Assembly (NCBI RefSeq): GCF_001619955.1
Contig: NZ_LQQO01000034.1
Coordinates: 400,384-464,383 of the forward strand
Origin: Sphingomonas hankookensis
Lineage (GTDB): Bacteria; Pseudomonadota; Alphaproteobacteria; Sphingomonadales; Sphingomonadaceae
Reading direction: 5' to 3'
DNA: 64,000 nucleotides
Both the position numbers and the translations under genes were made by a program. Position 1 is the first letter of the stretch. Each line of letters begins with the position of its first letter. Under the pieces are notes generated by a model, which saw nothing but the letters and a program-made list of their open reading frames with translations, searched no databases and had not been told where the DNA came from. Positions 17,130 to 26,043 of this stretch are shown in pieces.

Positions 17130-17639
17130 TTACCAATAGAAGTTGCGGATCACGTCGACCACGCGTCCGCGCCGGTAATCGACCAGCACGACGTCGTTAT
17201 AGTGCCGCACCCAGCGCTGGGCCCCCCGCGCGGGCGGCAGGCGATAGCGGCCCGGATCGGCGATCCAGTAACGCTGCGCATAATAGGGGCGACCGATCGC
17301 CAGCCCGGGGCGGAAGCTCTGATAGCGGAACGGCGCATTCCAGTTGCCGCGCGCATAGAGGTTGCGATGCCCCTGACGATAGGCGCGCCAGTCGTTCCGG
17401 CCCCATGCCCGTTCGCGCAGGTTCTGCCGATATTCCCACCGCGCCCGGTTCAGTTCGCGGCGTTCCTCGCGAATGTCGCGCGGGCTGCCATAGCGCAGCG
17501 CCTGGCGATATTCGCGCCGTTCCTCGCGAATATCCTGCCGGTCGCGGCGCAGTTCGTGGCGCGATTGCGCCATGGCGGGCGTGGCGACGGCGGGGAGGGC
17601 GACGGTGGCGGCCAGTGCCGCCAGGATGATCTTTCGCAT
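17130..17639 (-). CDS. RcnB-like periplasmic protein with charged repeats
   Basis: A 169-residue exported protein (signal peptide 1-25, ending PAMA-Q). A highly charged Arg/Glu helix-forming segment follows, with a duplicated RDIREERRE unit at about 36-80. The C-terminal domain has RGAQRWVRHYNDVVLVDYRRGRVVDVI, the pattern of the RcnB (DUF1236-like) family. E. coli RcnB influences nickel and cobalt export; sphingomonad members are abundant and mostly uncharacterised. It stands alone, with no metal exporter adjacent. Confidence 0.78.
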   Translation of the reverse strand: MRKIILAALAATVALPAVATPAMAQSRHELRRDRQDIREERREYRQALRYGSPRDIREERRELNRARWEYRQNLRERAWGRNDWRAYRQGHRNLYARGNWNAPFRYQSFRPGLAIGRPYYAQRYWIADPGRYRLPPARGAQRWVRHYNDVVLVDYRRGRVVDVIRNFYW

Positions 17640-17754
17640 CGGGATTGCTCCTTTCCTCGTGATGAGGATGCAATGCCCGAGTCCCGCTGAACGCTCCGCG
17701 AATGCGATCGTCAGGGTTTTGAAAGGCTTGGCGGACGAGCTTCCGGAAGAAAGC

Positions 17755-17795
17755 CGTCACCCCGGACCTGATCCGGGGTCCCGCTTCTTCCTTCC
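17755..17795. repeat. family C repeat, single arm
   Basis: CACCCCGGACCTGATCCGGG, a strong hairpin, is followed by GTCCCGCTTCTTCC. The same element with a complementary second arm occurs at 42310-42393. It lies between the RcnB-like gene and bamE. Confidence 0.7.
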
Positions 17796-17843
17796 GCCGC
17801 CTGCTACGTTTGGCCGACGGCCGCCGAAACCGCGCCGCAATCC

Positions 17844-18317
17844 TTACTGGTTCGGCCCCGGCCCGCCGGTCCCCGGCGCGCCGACCGTGCCGATATTGCC
17901 GAACAGGTCGCGGAAGAAGTTCGATTCGCGGCCCAGCGTCGGGGTCTTCTTGTCCCACGGGCTGATGCCGACGACCTGGTCGACGCCGGTGCGGTCGATC
18001 TTGGTGACGTTGCCCGCCTGGTCGAACGTGATCTTCAGCGTCGTCTGGTCGACGGCGCGCGGGCGGTTGAACGCCAGGTTGCGGCTGTCGCGCGACAGAT
18101 AGAACCATTCGCGGTCGGAAAACTGGCCGACGAAGGTCGGGGTGCCCAGCGTCTGCAACACCGACTGGCGGGTATCGACGCCCGGCTGCACCGCGTTCAC
18201 CAGATCGGGGTCGATGACATATCCCTGATGGCTGCGCAGCTTCGTGCAGCCTCCCAGGCCCGCCGCGGCACAGGCGATCATCAGCGCCACGGCGCCACGG
18301 GTGGGGAAGCGAACCAT
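17844..18317 (-). CDS. bamE: Outer membrane protein assembly factor BamE (lipoprotein)
   Basis: A lipoprotein of the BAM complex that helps insert beta-barrel proteins. The 157 residues begin with a lipoprotein signal and the lipobox GLGGC (Cys 24). The SmpA/OmlA domain follows, with the hallmark DLVNAVQPGVDTRQSVLQTLGTP and later REWFYLSRDSRN. The C-terminal tail is Gly/Pro-rich. The start at 18317 gives the lipoprotein signal; upstream in-frame sequence looks non-coding. It diverges from the CBP3-type chaperone gene, a conserved arrangement in alphaproteobacteria. Confidence 0.93.
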   Translation of the reverse strand: MVRFPTRGAVALMIACAAAGLGGCTKLRSHQGYVIDPDLVNAVQPGVDTRQSVLQTLGTPTFVGQFSDREWFYLSRDSRNLAFNRPRAVDQTTLKITFDQAGNVTKIDRTGVDQVVGISPWDKKTPTLGRESNFFRDLFGNIGTVGAPGTGGPGPNQ

Positions 18318-18435
18318 AAAATCTCCGTCCAGCGAACGCGCGACCGGGCCCCTCGCGATTGCATCGCGCGGCCATGCGTTCAATATGACGGACCCGCGCC
18401 ATCCACAAGTGCGCCCTTCATCTGCCCGGAGAGTC

Positions 18436-18945
18436 ATGCCGCTATCCCGCCTGTTCCGTCGCGAACCGCCGCCGCGCATTGCCGCCACGCTGTATAACGC
18501 GGTCGTGGCACGCGGGCGGCAGCCGCACTGGTATCTGGCCGGCGCGGTGCCCGACACGCTCGACGGCCGGTTCGACATGATCGCCGCCGTGCTGGCGATG
18601 GTGATGCTGCGGCTGGAGCGCGAAGGGGCAGGGGCCGTGCCCGCCGCCAGCCTCGCCGAATGTTTCGTCGACGATATGGACGGACAGCTGCGCCAGATCG
18701 GGTTCGGCGACATGGTCGTCGGCAAGCATATCGGGCGGATGATGGCGGCGCTGGGCGGGCGGCTGGGCGCCTATCGCGACGGGCTGGCCGACGGCACGTT
18801 CGAAGCGGCGCTGGTGCGCAACCTGTATCGCGGCGACGCACCCGCCCCCGACGCCCTCACCCATGTCGCGACCGAATTGCGCGCCTTCCGCGCCGCGCTG
18901 GACGGCGTGGCCATCGACGACCTTCTTGCCGGAACCCTGCCATGA
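18436..18945 (+). CDS. Ubiquinol-cytochrome c chaperone (CBP3 family)
   Basis: A 169-residue protein matching the CBP3/UQCC1 family that assists assembly of the cytochrome bc1 complex. Its core runs WYLAGAVPDTLDGRFDMIAA, then LAECFVDDMDGQLRQIGFGD and VGKHIGRMMAALGGRLGAYRD. A GGAGAG sequence precedes the ATG. It is coupled by ATGA to the YceD gene. Confidence 0.88.
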   Translation: MPLSRLFRREPPPRIAATLYNAVVARGRQPHWYLAGAVPDTLDGRFDMIAAVLAMVMLRLEREGAGAVPAASLAECFVDDMDGQLRQIGFGDMVVGKHIGRMMAALGGRLGAYRDGLADGTFEAALVRNLYRGDAPAPDALTHVATELRAFRAALDGVAIDDLLAGTLP

Positions 18946-19460
18946 CTCCCGAATTCCACCGTCCCGTCCGCATCGACCAGATCGGGGAGGGGGAGATGCG
19001 CCAGCATATTTCCGCCGACACCGACGAACGCCGACGGCTGATGGGCCGCTTCAACCTGCTCGAGCTCGATTCGCTGGAGGCCGACTACAGCCTGCGCCGC
19101 GATGCCGCCGGCATCGTCGCGACCGGGCGACTGACGGCACAGGTCGCGCAACCCTGCGTCGCCAGCGGCGAACCGGTGCCCGAATCGGTCGACGAAGCCT
19201 TCACCCTGCGCTTCCTGCCCGAAGGCAGCGTGGAGGGCAGCGATGTCGAGCTGGACGACGATGCGATGGATACGATGTTCTACACCGGCGCATCGATCGA
19301 CCTCGGCGAAGCGGCAGCGGAAACGCTGGCGTTGGCCCTCGACCCCTATCCCCGCAGCCCCCATGCCGAAGAAGCCTTGCGCGCCGCCGGCGTGCTGAAG
19401 GAGGAAGAGGCGGGACCGATGTCCGCGCTGGGCGGCCTCAAGGACCTGCTCAAGAAATAG
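18942..19460 (+). CDS. YceD family (DUF177) protein
   Basis: A 172-residue member of the YceD/DUF177 family, linked in plants and bacteria to 23S rRNA accumulation. Features are a central AQVAQPCVASGEPVPESV, where one Cys of the usual pair is present, and an acidic segment GSDVELDDDAMD. A C-terminal LALALDPYPRSP region is also typical. It normally precedes rpmF or plsX; neither follows here. A family A repeat starts one base after the stop codon. Confidence 0.85.
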   Translation: MTPEFHRPVRIDQIGEGEMRQHISADTDERRRLMGRFNLLELDSLEADYSLRRDAAGIVATGRLTAQVAQPCVASGEPVPESVDEAFTLRFLPEGSVEGSDVELDDDAMDTMFYTGASIDLGEAAAETLALALDPYPRSPHAEEALRAAGVLKEEEAGPMSALGGLKDLLKK

Positions 19461-19461
19461 G

Positions 19462-19643
19462 TTCACGCGAAGGCGCGGAGAGGAAGAGAGCAAGCTGCGA
19501 AGCAGCCCTTACTCTTCGCCATCACCGGGCGCGACGTCTCCCGAACGCGCGCCGCTCGCCAAGTATACAACCCCCCCGCGTCTCCGCGCCTCCGCGCGAA
19601 CCCCTAAATGCCTTCCTTCGCGCCCTTCGCGCCTTCGCGTGAA
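19462..19643. repeat. family A composite repeat, copy 1
   Basis: The left arm begins TTCACGCGAAGGCGCGGAG one base after the YceD stop. The right arm is the inverted equivalent and ends at 19643. The spacer contains GTCTCCCGAACGCG, a core also found in copy 2. The right arm encodes the last 13 or so residues of the TetR gene. Copies 2 and 3 are at 25805 and 33915. Confidence 0.85.
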
Positions 19644-20248
19644 CCAAAAATCCCCCGCGCCAGTAGCGATGCGATGACATCCGCCACGTCCTCGGGCGAC
19701 CGATCCTCGTCCCACACGCCGTAGCGCAGGCCCAGAAACACGTTCATCCCCATGATCGCCCAGGCATGCACCTCGGCCTGCGCATCCTCCGGCCCGGTGC
19801 GAATCCGCGCCGCGATCCGTTCTGCCGTGGTCGAATAATGCCGGCGAAAGCTCGCCGGATCGACGAACTCCGCCTCGTCGATGATCCGGTAGATTTCCTT
19901 GTGCGTCCGCACGAAGCGGATGAATTCCAGCAACCCCGCGCGCTCCGCCGCGATGCGCCCGTCCGCCCCGCGAATCGCCGGGGCGACATGATCGCGCACC
20001 TGCGCCGACATGTCGGCGACCAGCGCGCGGAACACCGCGTCCTTCGAATCGAAATAGGTGTAGAAACTGCCCAGCGCCACGCCAGCGCGGCGGGTGATCC
20101 CGCTGATCGATCCTTCGTGAAACCCCTTTTCCCCGAACTCGGCGGCGGCGGCGTCGAGGATGGCGCGCTGCGTCCGGCGACCGCGTTCGGTGCGCGGCAT
20201 CTTGTCCACCGGCACGTTCCCGTCCGGCCCGGCAGCGTCGGTCGCCAT
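19604..20248 (-). CDS. TetR/AcrR family transcriptional regulator
   Basis: A 214-residue repressor-type protein. The N-terminal helix-turn-helix (about 27-70) reads ILDAAAAEFGEKGFHEGSISGI followed by GSFYTYFDSKDAVFRALV. The C-terminal ligand domain resembles the TetR_C types that sense fatty acyl compounds. It is divergent from the TonB-dependent receptor, so it probably controls that gene and the MFS transporter. Its last residues (FGSREGAKGAKEGI) are encoded by a family A repeat arm, so the native tail has probably been replaced. Confidence 0.88.
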   Translation of the reverse strand: MATDAAGPDGNVPVDKMPRTERGRRTQRAILDAAAAEFGEKGFHEGSISGITRRAGVALGSFYTYFDSKDAVFRALVADMSAQVRDHVAPAIRGADGRIAAERAGLLEFIRFVRTHKEIYRIIDEAEFVDPASFRRHYSTTAERIAARIRTGPEDAQAEVHAWAIMGMNVFLGLRYGVWDEDRSPEDVADVIASLLARGIFGSREGAKGAKEGI

Positions 20249-20277
20249 GTTTTTCTCCTCTCCCCACGGGCATAAGT

Positions 20278-20298
20278 TGAAACCCGGTTCAGCTTTCA
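20278..20298. promoter_or_regulatory. probable TetR operator
   Basis: TGAAA at 20278-20282 and TTTCA at 20294-20298 form an inverted repeat, with a second TTCA half inside, in the 114-bp gap between the divergent TetR and receptor genes. Such palindromes beside TetR genes are usually the autoregulatory site. The exact operator boundaries are guesswork. Confidence 0.4.
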
Positions 20299-20362
20299 GT
20301 ATAGCGAAGCGCAACGGCGTACAACCCGGCCAACGGGTGGCGTTCATGTCAGGGAGAGGTCG

Positions 20363-22600
20363 ATGCGTCGCACATTCGGAATCCGCGCCAGTCTGTTGAT
20401 GGGAGCGGCGCTCGCCGCATCGCCCGCGCTGGCGCAAACCACCGAAACCCCGCCCGCAGCCCCCGCCGACTCGGCCTCGGTGGTCGAGGATCAGGGCGAC
20501 GGCGACATCGTCGTCACCGCGCGGCGGCGCGCCGAAAGCGTCATCGACGTGCCGATCGCCATGTCGGTCGTGACCGGCGACCAGCTGGAGCGCACCGGCG
20601 CGGTCGATATCACCGCCTTGCAGGACAAGACGCCCAACCTGACGCTGCAGATCGCGCGCGGCTCCAACTCGACGCTGATCGCCTTCAGCCGCGGCGTCGG
20701 GCAGCAGGATCCGCTGTGGGGCTTCGAACCCGGCGTCGGCCTGTATCTCGACGATGTCTATGTCGCCCGGCCGCAGGGCGCGGTGCTCGACATTTTCGAC
20801 GTGGAACGGGTCGAGGTGCTGCGCGGGCCGCAGGGCACGCTCTATGGCCGCAACACCATCGGTGGCGCGATCAAGTACGTCACCAAGCGGCTGGGCAACG
20901 ACTATGCCGCCACCGCCCGCGCCTCCTACGGCTCGTACAACCAGTTCGACCTGGTCGGGCAGGTGACGGTGCCGATCGGCGATACCTTCGCGATCGGCGG
21001 CGCGATCGCCCGCTACAAGCGCGACGGCTATGGCACCAACCTGACCACCGGCGCCGACCAATATGACAAGGACGTGCTCGCCGCGCGTGTCTCGGCGGAA
21101 TGGACGCCGACCGATGCGATCTTCGTGCGGGTGGCGGGCGACCGCACGCTCGACCGGTCGAACCCGCGCCACGGCACCCGCCTCGTCGGCAACGGCAACG
21201 ACCCGCGCTACGCCCCGACCGGCAATGTCTATGACACCCGCGCCGGCATCGGCGACCGCAACCGGGTGGTGGCGCAAGGGCTGTCGCTGACCGGCGAGTT
21301 CAGCTTAAGCGACCTGCTGACCTTCAAATCGATCAGCGCCTATCGCGAAGGCGCCACCAACACCGTCATCGATTTCGACAACACCGCGCTGCCCACGCTC
21401 GACGTGCCGGCGGAATATGACGACAACCAGTTCACGCAGGAACTGCAACTGCTGTTGCAGGGCGACCGGGTGCAGGGCGTCGTCGGTCTCTATTACCTCA
21501 ACGCCACCGCATCGGGCGCGTTCGACACGGTGGTCGGCGGCCTCAACCTCACCACGCTGACCTCGGGCGAGGTCAAGACCAAAAGCTATGCCGCGTTCGG
21601 CGACATCAGCTTCGACGTGACCGACCGGCTGAAGATTTCGGGCGGCCTGCGCTATACGAAGGACGACAAGACCGGCACGGTGTTCCGCCGCAACTATGCC
21701 GGCATCCGCAGCCCCCGCTTCGGCAATGCGAACGCGGTGCCCGGCCTGATCCGCACCGATTACACCAACGACCGCAGCTTCGACCAGTTCACCCCGCGCG
21801 TCTCGATCAGCTATGAGCCGCGCCGCGACCTGAACCTGTACGCGTCGTGGGGCAGGGGGTTCAAATCGGGCGGGTTCGACATGCGCGGCGACGCGGTGTT
21901 CACCCCGACGACCGTCAATGGCTACGACCCCGAAAAGATCACCAGCTACGAAGTCGGCATGAAGGGCGCGTTCCTCGACCGCACCCTGTTCCTCAACATG
22001 GCCGGCTATTATTCGCGCTACACCGACCAGCAGGTCACGATCCAGGTGCCCAACATCGCCGGCGGCATCGCCAGCTTCGTCGATAACGCCGGCAAGGCCG
22101 ACATTTACGGGCTGGAGATCGAGGGGCGGATGGTGCCGTCGCGCAATTTCTCGGCACAGGTGTCGTTCGGCTACACCAATGCCGATTACAAGGAATTCCT
22201 GACCTTCATCGGCGGCGGCACCACCCCGGTCGATGTATCGAACCAGCGCGTGTTCCAGAATACGCCCGAATTCACCGCCGCCGCATCCTTCACCGCCTCG
22301 ACCGACTTTGCCGGCGGATCGCTGTCGGTGACGCCCGAAGTCACGTTGCGCAGCGACTATGCGCTGTTCGAGATCCCGACGCCCGCACTCGACCAGGACG
22401 GCTATGCGCTGGTCAACGCCGCCGCCAACTGGATTTCGGGCGACGGCCGCTACCGGCTCGGCATGGCGCTGCGCAACCTGACCGACCAGCGCTACCGGGT
22501 GGGCGGCTACAACTTCCCCGGTGCGGTTTTCGGCAATTCGATCATCGGCTATTACGGCCCGCCCCGCACCGCGACCGCAACGTTCGAAGTGAAGTTCTAA
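20363..22600 (+). CDS. TonB-dependent outer membrane receptor
   Basis: A 745-residue receptor with a signal peptide (cleavage after ALA-Q, about residue 25). A TonB-box-like IVVTARRR is at about 50, followed by a plug domain to about 170 (with VEVLRGPQGTLYGRNTIGGAI). A 22-strand barrel ends in the terminal Phe (FEVKF). It resembles the many sphingomonad receptors for lipophilic or aromatic substrates rather than classical siderophore receptors. The ligand is unknown. It lies between its probable TetR regulator and an MFS transporter on the same strand. Confidence 0.93.
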   Translation: MRRTFGIRASLLMGAALAASPALAQTTETPPAAPADSASVVEDQGDGDIVVTARRRAESVIDVPIAMSVVTGDQLERTGAVDITALQDKTPNLTLQIARGSNSTLIAFSRGVGQQDPLWGFEPGVGLYLDDVYVARPQGAVLDIFDVERVEVLRGPQGTLYGRNTIGGAIKYVTKRLGNDYAATARASYGSYNQFDLVGQVTVPIGDTFAIGGAIARYKRDGYGTNLTTGADQYDKDVLAARVSAEWTPTDAIFVRVAGDRTLDRSNPRHGTRLVGNGNDPRYAPTGNVYDTRAGIGDRNRVVAQGLSLTGEFSLSDLLTFKSISAYREGATNTVIDFDNTALPTLDVPAEYDDNQFTQELQLLLQGDRVQGVVGLYYLNATASGAFDTVVGGLNLTTLTSGEVKTKSYAAFGDISFDVTDRLKISGGLRYTKDDKTGTVFRRNYAGIRSPRFGNANAVPGLIRTDYTNDRSFDQFTPRVSISYEPRRDLNLYASWGRGFKSGGFDMRGDAVFTPTTVNGYDPEKITSYEVGMKGAFLDRTLFLNMAGYYSRYTDQQVTIQVPNIAGGIASFVDNAGKADIYGLEIEGRMVPSRNFSAQVSFGYTNADYKEFLTFIGGGTTPVDVSNQRVFQNTPEFTAAASFTASTDFAGGSLSVTPEVTLRSDYALFEIPTPALDQDGYALVNAAANWISGDGRYRLGMALRNLTDQRYRVGGYNFPGAVFGNSIIGYYGPPRTATATFEVKF

Positions 22601-22608
22601 CCAAGGCT

Positions 22609-22743
22609 CCTCCCCACATCGTGGGGAGGGGGACCAGCCGCAGGCTGGTGGAGGGGCAGGGCCGCGATCGCTGACGTAGCGTGTGGGGCAATGCCCCTCC
22701 ACCATGCTACGCATGGTCCCCCTCCCCGCGGAGCGGGGAGGAT
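22609..22743. repeat. family D repeat, copy 1
   Basis: CCTCCCCACATCGTGGGGAGG opens the element and its inverse closes it. Between them lie two smaller hairpins built on ACCAGCCGCAGGCTGGT and CCATGCTACGCATGG. A second copy is at 54828-54957. It separates the TonB receptor from the MFS gene. Confidence 0.8.
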
Positions 22744-22756
22744 TTAGAGGGACGAC

Positions 22757-23983
22757 ATGAAAAACCCCCGCATCACCCTCGCCATGTTGCTGCTGGTCTA
22801 CAGCTTCAACTTCCTCGACCGGCAGATCCTCTCGATCCTGGCGCAGCCGGTGCAGCGCGACCTCGGCCTCGACGACGGGCAGATGGGGATGCTGGGCGGC
22901 CTCGCCTTCGCCGCGCTCTATTCGACGCTGGCGATCCCGCTCGCGCTGATCGCCGACCGCACCAGCCGCACCTGGGTCATCACCATCAGCCTCGCGGTGT
23001 GGAGCGGCTTCACCGCGCTATGCGGCGCGGCGCAGAATTTCACGCAGATGTTCCTGTTCCGCCTGGGCGTCGGCGTGGGGGAGGCGGGCGGCGTCGCCCC
23101 GTCCTATGCACTGATCGCCGACACCTTCCCGCCCGAACGCCGCGCCCGTGCACTCGCCATCTACTCGCTCGGTATCCCGCTCGGCGCAGCGGGCGGTGTG
23201 CTGCTCGGCGGCTATATTGCGCAGGCGGTCGAATGGCGCACCGCCTTCTACACGGTCGGCATCGCCGGCCTCGTCATCGCGCCCTTCTTCCGCTGGATCG
23301 TGCAGGACCCGCCCCGCGTCGCCGCCAGCGCCGACCGCATCCCCGTCGGCCGCGTCTTCGGCATCCTCGCGGCCAAACCCGGCTTCTGGCTGCTGGCGTT
23401 CGGCGCAGCGGCGGGATCGACCTGCGGCTATGGCGTCGGCTTCTGGCTGCCCAGCCTGATGATGCGCAGCTTCGGCCTCGACCTCGTCCAGTCGGCCCAG
23501 TTCATCGGCGCGCTGCTGCTGAGCGGCGGGGTGGCGGGCATCCTGCTCGGCGGGGCGCTCGGCGACCGGCTGGGCGCGCGGAACCGGCGCTGGTACGCGC
23601 TGCTGCCGGCGCTGTGCTACATACTGGGCACGCCGTTCTTCATCGCCGGGGTATTGTCGAGCAGCTGGATCGCTGCCTTCGCGCTGTTCGTGATCCCGCA
23701 GGCGCTGGTCTATGTCTGGCTCGGCCCGGTCCTGACCGCCGTCCAGCATCTGGTGCCCGCCCACATGCGTGCCACCGCTTCGGCCTGTTTCCTGCTCATC
23801 AACAACCTGATCGGGTTGGGCTTGGGCAGCTGGTTCGTCGGCCAATTGTCGAAGGCGCTGACCCCGACCTATGGCAACGAATCGCTCCGCTACGCCATCG
23901 CGGCGGCGCTGTGCCTGTATCTGGTCGCCGGCGCGCTGATGGCACTCGCCAGCCGCCGGCTGGGGCGCGATTGGGTGGCGTAG
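22757..23983 (+). CDS. MFS transporter, spinster-like
   Basis: A 408-residue inner-membrane transporter with about 12 hydrophobic segments. It opens with LLVYSFNFLDRQILSILAQP, the typical start of spinster-type MFS proteins of proteobacteria. The MFS loop motif falls around ALIADRTSRT, and GVGEAGGVAPSYALIAD lies in helix 4-5. The context suggests it carries the substrate brought in by the upstream TonB receptor across the inner membrane. It is probably in the same TetR regulon. The substrate is unknown. Confidence 0.9.
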   Translation: MKNPRITLAMLLLVYSFNFLDRQILSILAQPVQRDLGLDDGQMGMLGGLAFAALYSTLAIPLALIADRTSRTWVITISLAVWSGFTALCGAAQNFTQMFLFRLGVGVGEAGGVAPSYALIADTFPPERRARALAIYSLGIPLGAAGGVLLGGYIAQAVEWRTAFYTVGIAGLVIAPFFRWIVQDPPRVAASADRIPVGRVFGILAAKPGFWLLAFGAAAGSTCGYGVGFWLPSLMMRSFGLDLVQSAQFIGALLLSGGVAGILLGGALGDRLGARNRRWYALLPALCYILGTPFFIAGVLSSSWIAAFALFVIPQALVYVWLGPVLTAVQHLVPAHMRATASACFLLINNLIGLGLGSWFVGQLSKALTPTYGNESLRYAIAAALCLYLVAGALMALASRRLGRDWVA

Positions 23984-24002
23984 CAGCACCGACGCCCCCA
24001 CC

Positions 24003-24148
24003 CGTATCCCCGCGAAGGCGGGGATCCAGACTATGCCATTACGGGAAAACCCAATTTGGAGAACGTATCCCCGCGAAGGCGGGGATCCAGAGCCAGGCAA
24101 TGCAACGTCACGTTCGAAACCCTGGACCCCCGCCTGCGCGGGGGTACG
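24003..24148. repeat. family B repeat, copy 2, with three arms
   Basis: Two direct copies of TATCCCCGCGAAGGCGGGGA (near 24006 and 24067) are followed by an inverted CCCCCGCCTGCGCGGGGGTA arm near 24126. It therefore looks like a doublet that has gained an extra arm. It lies between the convergent MFS and prfC genes. Confidence 0.8.
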
Positions 24149-24160
24149 GGATCAAGCGAA

Positions 24161-25732
24161 CTACCGCTCCCGCGTCGCCGCGAACGCCACCTTCGAATAG
24201 CGGTCGGCAATATACCCGACCTCCCACGCGCTTTTCGCCAGGAACACCGGATTCCCGTCCCGATCCTTCGCCATCGCCGAGCGATGCAGATCGGTGAACG
24301 CCTTCAAATCCGCAGGATCGGCCGCCGACACCCAGCGTGCGGTTTCGAACGGCGCCATTTCCAGCCCCGCCGCGACTTTATATTCGACCTCCAGCCGGCT
24401 GAGCAGCACTTCCAGCTGCAACTGTCCGACCACCCCGATCACCCAGTTCGACCCGATATCGGGATAGAAGACCTGCGTGACGCCTTCCTCGGCCATGTCG
24501 TCCAGCGCCTTGCGCAACTGCTTGGTCTTGGTCGGGTCCTTCAGCACCACGCGCCGCAGGATTTCCGGCGCGAAGTTCGGCAGCCCGGTAAAGCGCACAT
24601 CGGCCCGCTCCGACAGCGTATCGCCGACCCGGAGCGTCCCATGGTTCGGAATACCGATGATATCGCCCGGATAGGCCTCATCCGCCAGCTCGCGTTCGCG
24701 CGCGAAGAACAGGATGGGGGAGTGGATCGCGATCGGCTTGCCATGGCCGGTCGGGGTCAGTTTCATGCCGCGCTTGAACGTTCCCGAACACAGCCGCATG
24801 AACGCGATGCGGTCGCGGTGGTTCGGGTCCATGTTCGCCTGCACCTTGAACACGAAGCCGGTCACGCGGTCGTCGGTCGGATCGACCGGGGCGGGTTCGG
24901 CGGGCTGCGGGCGGGGCGGGGGGGCGTGGCGCGCGATCGCGTCGATCAGCGAATCGACCCCGAATTCCTTCAGCGCCGACCCGAAATAGACCGGGGTCAG
25001 GTCGCCCGCGCGATACGCCGCACCGTCGAACGCGGCATAGCCCCCGGTGGCAAGCTCCGCCTCCTCGCGCAGCCGCTCGGCGCCTTCGGCCGACAGCACC
25101 TCGTCGATGCGCGCATCGTCCAGCCCGGTGAACTGCTCGACCTTGCCCTGAAAATCCTTGGTCCCGGCCTCGGGCTGCAACAGCCGGTTGTCGACCAGGT
25201 CGTAAATCCCCTCGAACTGCCCGCCCATGCCCGCCGGCCATGTCATCGGGCAGACGTCGAGCGCCAGCATGTCGGCGACTTCGTCCAGCAGCGCGAACGG
25301 GTCGCGACCCTCGCGATCGACCTTGTTGACGAAGGTGATGATCGGCACGCTGCGCAACCGGCACACTTCGAACAGCTTGCGCGTCTGCGGCTCGATCCCC
25401 TTGGCCGCGTCGATCACCATCACCGCCGAATCGACCGCGGTCAGCGTGCGATAGGTGTCCTCGGAAAAATCCTCGTGGCCCGGCGTGTCGAGCAGGTTGA
25501 AGGTCAACCCGTTCCGCTCGAACGTCATCACCGACGAGGTGACCGAAATTCCGCGCTGCTGCTCGATCTTCATCCAGTCCGACCGCGCGCGCCGCGCGGC
25601 GCCACGTGCCTTGACCTCGCCCGCCAGATGGATCGCACCGCCGAACAGCAGCAGCTTTTCGGTCAGCGTGGTCTTGCCGGCGTCGGGGTGGGAGATGATC
25701 GCAAAGGTGCGGCGATCGGAAATATGGTCCAT
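24161..25732 (-). CDS. prfC: Peptide chain release factor 3
   Basis: GTPase that recycles RF1 and RF2 after peptide release. The 523 residues carry the P-loop SHPDAGKTT at 14-22, DTPGHEDFS, and NKVDREGRDP for base recognition. The RF3 C-terminal domain has RFTGLPNFAPEILRRV and QLQLEVLLSRLEVEYK. The length fits the family. It is monocistronic, flanked by a family B repeat at its 3' end and a family A repeat region upstream. Confidence 0.97.
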   Translation of the reverse strand: MDHISDRRTFAIISHPDAGKTTLTEKLLLFGGAIHLAGEVKARGAARRARSDWMKIEQQRGISVTSSVMTFERNGLTFNLLDTPGHEDFSEDTYRTLTAVDSAVMVIDAAKGIEPQTRKLFEVCRLRSVPIITFVNKVDREGRDPFALLDEVADMLALDVCPMTWPAGMGGQFEGIYDLVDNRLLQPEAGTKDFQGKVEQFTGLDDARIDEVLSAEGAERLREEAELATGGYAAFDGAAYRAGDLTPVYFGSALKEFGVDSLIDAIARHAPPPRPQPAEPAPVDPTDDRVTGFVFKVQANMDPNHRDRIAFMRLCSGTFKRGMKLTPTGHGKPIAIHSPILFFARERELADEAYPGDIIGIPNHGTLRVGDTLSERADVRFTGLPNFAPEILRRVVLKDPTKTKQLRKALDDMAEEGVTQVFYPDIGSNWVIGVVGQLQLEVLLSRLEVEYKVAAGLEMAPFETARWVSAADPADLKAFTDLHRSAMAKDRDGNPVFLAKSAWEVGYIADRYSKVAFAATRER

Positions 25733-26043
25733 CGCCGGCCTTTAGGGCCGGGCGGGGAGGGCGGCAAGATTCGGGTGCGTACGGCGGGGGAAGAAGAAGG
25801 TGGGTTCACGCGGAGGCGCGGAGGCGCGGAGAGAAGAAGGATTGCGCGCAGAGGCGCAGAGGACGCAGAGGAGTTGCGTGGGCGGCGAGGCTCCGCCGCG
25901 CCAGCGGCTCTTTCGCTCGTTGCCGCGAATGCAGCGGTCTCCCGAACGCACCCGCTCGCAGCGAACGCACCCCCTCAGCGTCCTCTGCGCCTCCGCGCGC
26001 AATCAACCTTACTCCTCCGCGTCTCCGCGCCTTCGCGTGAAAA
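25733..26043. other. repeat-filled intergenic region without a gene
   Basis: This 311-bp gap holds family A copy 2 at 25805-26041 and the short prfC leader. I see no open frame with gene-like codon use; frames there only read the repeat units. The prfC promoter must lie between 25733 and about 25800. Confidence 0.7.
25805..26041. repeat. family A composite repeat, copy 2 (longest)
   Basis: The left arm repeats GGCGCGGA twice, then switches to GCGCAGAGG-type units. The spacer contains TCTCCCGAACGC as in copy 1. The right arm ends TTCGCGTGAA, and the mutarotase stop codon follows two bases later on the minus strand. The arms can pair over long tracts. Confidence 0.85.
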
